A DNA stretch of 25,379 nucleotides, taken from positions 1 to 25,379 of the forward strand of contig NZ_LGDD01000005.1 in assembly GCF_001279695.1 (NCBI RefSeq). The letters run 5' to 3'. Source of the DNA: Streptomyces sp. WM6378 (GTDB lineage Bacteria > Actinomycetota > Actinomycetes > Streptomycetales > Streptomycetaceae). A program made the translations under genes and the position numbers. A model generated the notes under the pieces. It was given only the letters and a program-made list of their open reading frames with translations. It did no database searches and was not told the origin of the DNA. Of the stretch, positions 21,683 through 25,379 are shown piece by piece (within the stretch, counting starts at the first letter, position 1; the number at the start of each line of letters is the position of its first letter).

Positions 21683-22747
21683 TCAGGAGGTCGGGACCCC
21701 CACCTGCGACCAGGCCTTCTGCACCGACTGGTACTCCGCGCCGTCGCCGTAGCGCGCCTTGGCCGCGGCCACCGTGAGCTTCGCGAAGTCCTTGAACATC
21801 GCCTGCGTGCCGAGGTGCCCGCCGGTGAGCACGTCGTACCAGATCTGCCCGGCCCGCTCCCAGGCCTTGCCGCCGAGCGCGTCGGCCAGCAGGTAGAAGG
21901 CGTGGTTGGGGATGCCCGAGTTGATGTGCACGCCGCCGTTGTCGCGGCCCGTGGTCACGTAGTGGTCCATCGTGGCGGGCTGCGGGTCCTTGCCGAGCAC
22001 GACGTCGTCGTACGCCGTTCCCGGGGCCTTCATCGAGCGGAGCGCGTCGCCGTGGACGCCGGGCGCGAGCAGGCCCGCGCCGATGAGCCAGTCGGCCTGG
22101 TGGGCGTCCTGGTCGAGGGAGTACTGCTTGACGAGCGAGCCGAAGACGTCCGACATGGACTCGTTCAGGGCGCCCGGCTGGCCGAAGTAGGTGAGGTTAG
22201 CGGTGTGCTGGGTGACGCCGTGGGTGAGCTCGTGGCCGATGACGTCCACGGGCAGCGTGAAGTCCAGGAAGATCTGGCCGTCACCGTCGCCGAACACCAT
22301 CTGGGTGCCGTTCCAGAAGGCGTTGTTGTAGCTGTGGTCGAAGTGGACCGACGCGTTCAGGGGCATCCCGTTGCCGTCGATCGAATGCCGCTGGTACGCC
22401 TTGAGGTACAGCTCGAAGGTCGCCCCGAGCCCCGCGTACGCGCGGTTCACGGTCGCGTCCTGGACGGGCTGCTCACCCTCGCCGCGGACCTTGTGGCCGG
22501 GCAGGGTGGTGGTGTGCTGGGCGTCGTAGACGGTGCGCTGCGGCTGGTCGGCGGCCGCGCCCGCGAGCGGCGGGACCGGCTCGGCGCCGAGGACGGTGGT
22601 CAGCCGGCGTTCGGTGCGCTGGGCGGCGTCCGCGATGAAGGTCCTGCGGGCGATGCGCGCGAGCGCGGGGTCCTCGGCCTCGATGAGCCGGTCGAAGACG
22701 TGGGGCGGAATGATGGTGCAGAAAACCGGGTTGGTGGTGGCGTCCAT
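21683..22747 (-). CDS. Protealysin-like M4 (thermolysin family) metalloprotease
   Basis: A 354-residue zinc metallopeptidase. The zinc site is HELTH (172-176) with E196 in GALNESMSD; the second catalytic His is in GGVHINSGIPNHAFY (H274 region). Unlike thermolysin it has no signal peptide and only a short propeptide, which opens with CTIIPPHVFDRL (10-21), the PPH-type element of protealysin-like precursors. Such enzymes are cytoplasmic or exported without a Sec signal. Residues 102-140 (YAGLGATFELY, VHFDHSYNNAFWNG) are the usual N-lobe. ATG 22747 lacks a ribosome binding site; TTG 22756 is the alternative. It leads an operon with the emfourin gene and perhaps the GNAT gene. Confidence 0.9.
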   Translation of the reverse strand: MDATTNPVFCTIIPPHVFDRLIEAEDPALARIARRTFIADAAQRTERRLTTVLGAEPVPPLAGAAADQPQRTVYDAQHTTTLPGHKVRGEGEQPVQDATVNRAYAGLGATFELYLKAYQRHSIDGNGMPLNASVHFDHSYNNAFWNGTQMVFGDGDGQIFLDFTLPVDVIGHELTHGVTQHTANLTYFGQPGALNESMSDVFGSLVKQYSLDQDAHQADWLIGAGLLAPGVHGDALRSMKAPGTAYDDVVLGKDPQPATMDHYVTTGRDNGGVHINSGIPNHAFYLLADALGGKAWERAGQIWYDVLTGGHLGTQAMFKDFAKLTVAAAKARYGDGAEYQSVQKAWSQVGVPTS

Positions 22748-22768
22748 GCCGGGCAATGTGGCACTGGG

Positions 22769-22798
22769 TCATGGTGCTGTCACTAGTCGCCACCATGA
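22769..22798. promoter_or_regulatory. 8-bp inverted repeat upstream of the M4 protease gene
   Basis: TCATGGTG (22769-22776) and CACCATGA (22791-22798) are exact inverted copies 14 bases apart, with ACTAGT (22782-22787) in the centre. The site lies 22-51 bases before the protease start and could be an operator or form a leader hairpin. Confidence 0.4.
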
Positions 22799-22914
22799 TT
22801 GTGAAGCGTGCTTTCTCTACGACTGTTCCCGGCCATTCGTGCCCACGAGATGCCGATGGCGAGGCATACGTCACCTTTTGTCCGAATCGGTTTCGGTGTC
22901 CCGCATACTGATAC

Positions 22915-24859
<1,945 letters not shown>

Positions 24860-24905
24860 CCCTGGCCCGGCCGAGGTGTGGGAGCCCTGCCCCCCCCACG
24901 CCCCC

Positions 24906-25326
24906 GCTCCTCAAACGCCGGAGGGGCTGGAGGTGGGTCGCCGTGGCCCGGCGGGGGCGCTGAGGCTCCGCCCCAGCCGTCGATGGCCCCTCCCCGCCCC
25001 TTCCCCAGACCCTCCGGGGGTGGGTGGGGTCGGGTTGGGGGCGGGTTGTGTGTGGTTGTTTCGGGTGCGGATCGTGGGTGGCTGGTCGCGCAGTTCCCCG
25101 CGCCCCTGGCGGCACCAGCCCTGGCGGGGTGCGTGCCCCAGCCCGTCCGGCCTCGTGCGCGCCGCCCGTGCAGGCACCCCAGCCTGTCCGGCGATTGAGG
25201 ACGAGCGCCGCTCAGGTGCGAGCGGGGGTGCAGGGGGCGGGGCCCCCACCGGGGGTCGGGGCGGAGCCCCGGGGTGGGCCTTTTCCACCCCGCCCCCGGA
25301 GGGTTTCGGGGAGGGGCGGGGTGGGG
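24906..25326. repeat. Composite intergenic repeat, copy B (extended, with inverted half)
   Basis: No gene is visible after leuA (24860-25379). The stretch is made of the modules of copy A (2941-3216): block i 25074-25107, block ii 25195-25227, block iii stem CGGGGC-GGA-GCCCCG 25257-25271 and block iv 25293-25326. To the left of block i are inverted versions of the others: block ii-like 24909-24931 (20 of 23 bases match 2941-2963), a block iii half near 24963-24975, and block iv at 24987-25020 (30 of 34 against the reverse complement of 25293-25326). Another hairpin, GGGGGC-GGG-GCCCCC, lies at 25233-25247. These stems may terminate leuA transcription. Confidence 0.8.
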
Positions 25327-25379
25327 AGACCGCCGCCCGCAGGGCCGCCCTGAGCTGAGGGTTTGGGGTGGCCCACCCC

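Overview
The base composition (very high GC, nearly every third codon position G or C, frequent GTG starts) and the gene set point to a Streptomyces or close relative. This is a chromosomal core region. I see no phage, plasmid, IS, CRISPR, rRNA or tRNA genes.

Layout. 1-2719: the 3' end of an unidentified gene, then a plus-strand run of HIT protein, ribonuclease Z and an adenine/adenosine deaminase. 2720-3222: convergent intergenic region with a composite Streptomyces-type repeat. 3223-7463: an MFS transporter divergent from a glucarate dehydratase, followed by a PfkB kinase; the divergent promoter region carries a Crp-like palindrome, another inverted repeat, a good promoter and a perfect 15-bp direct repeat. 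7609-10814: phoH, ybeY, a CorC-type CBS membrane protein and a MmcQ/YjbR protein, tightly packed with 4-nt start/stop overlaps. 10819-13190: a DHA2-type exporter divergent from its probable MmyB-like regulator. 13233-13577: a catalytically degenerate cytidine-deaminase-like protein.

13907-17786 is the most unusual part. It holds a small secreted protein, a secreted protein with a C-terminal WxL-like domain, a membrane-anchored DUF916-type (WxL-interacting) protein and a lipoprotein. They lie between the deaminase-like gene and era, inside the widely conserved phoH-ybeY-corC-era neighbourhood. WxL systems are known mainly from low-GC Gram-positives, so this looks like an actinobacterial cell-surface analogue. 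Related palindromes lie upstream of both secreted-protein genes.

17877-24859: era converges with a serine beta-lactamase-family gene across a perfect 15-bp terminator stem. A minus-strand group follows: a GNAT protein, an emfourin-type inhibitor, and the protealysin-like M4 protease that inhibitor probably controls. Then leuA, preceded by a leader peptide with four consecutive Leu codons and competing RNA pairings typical of attenuation. 24860-25379 has no gene and carries a second, larger copy of the composite intergenic repeat.

All functions come from motifs and family resemblance read by eye; no search was run.
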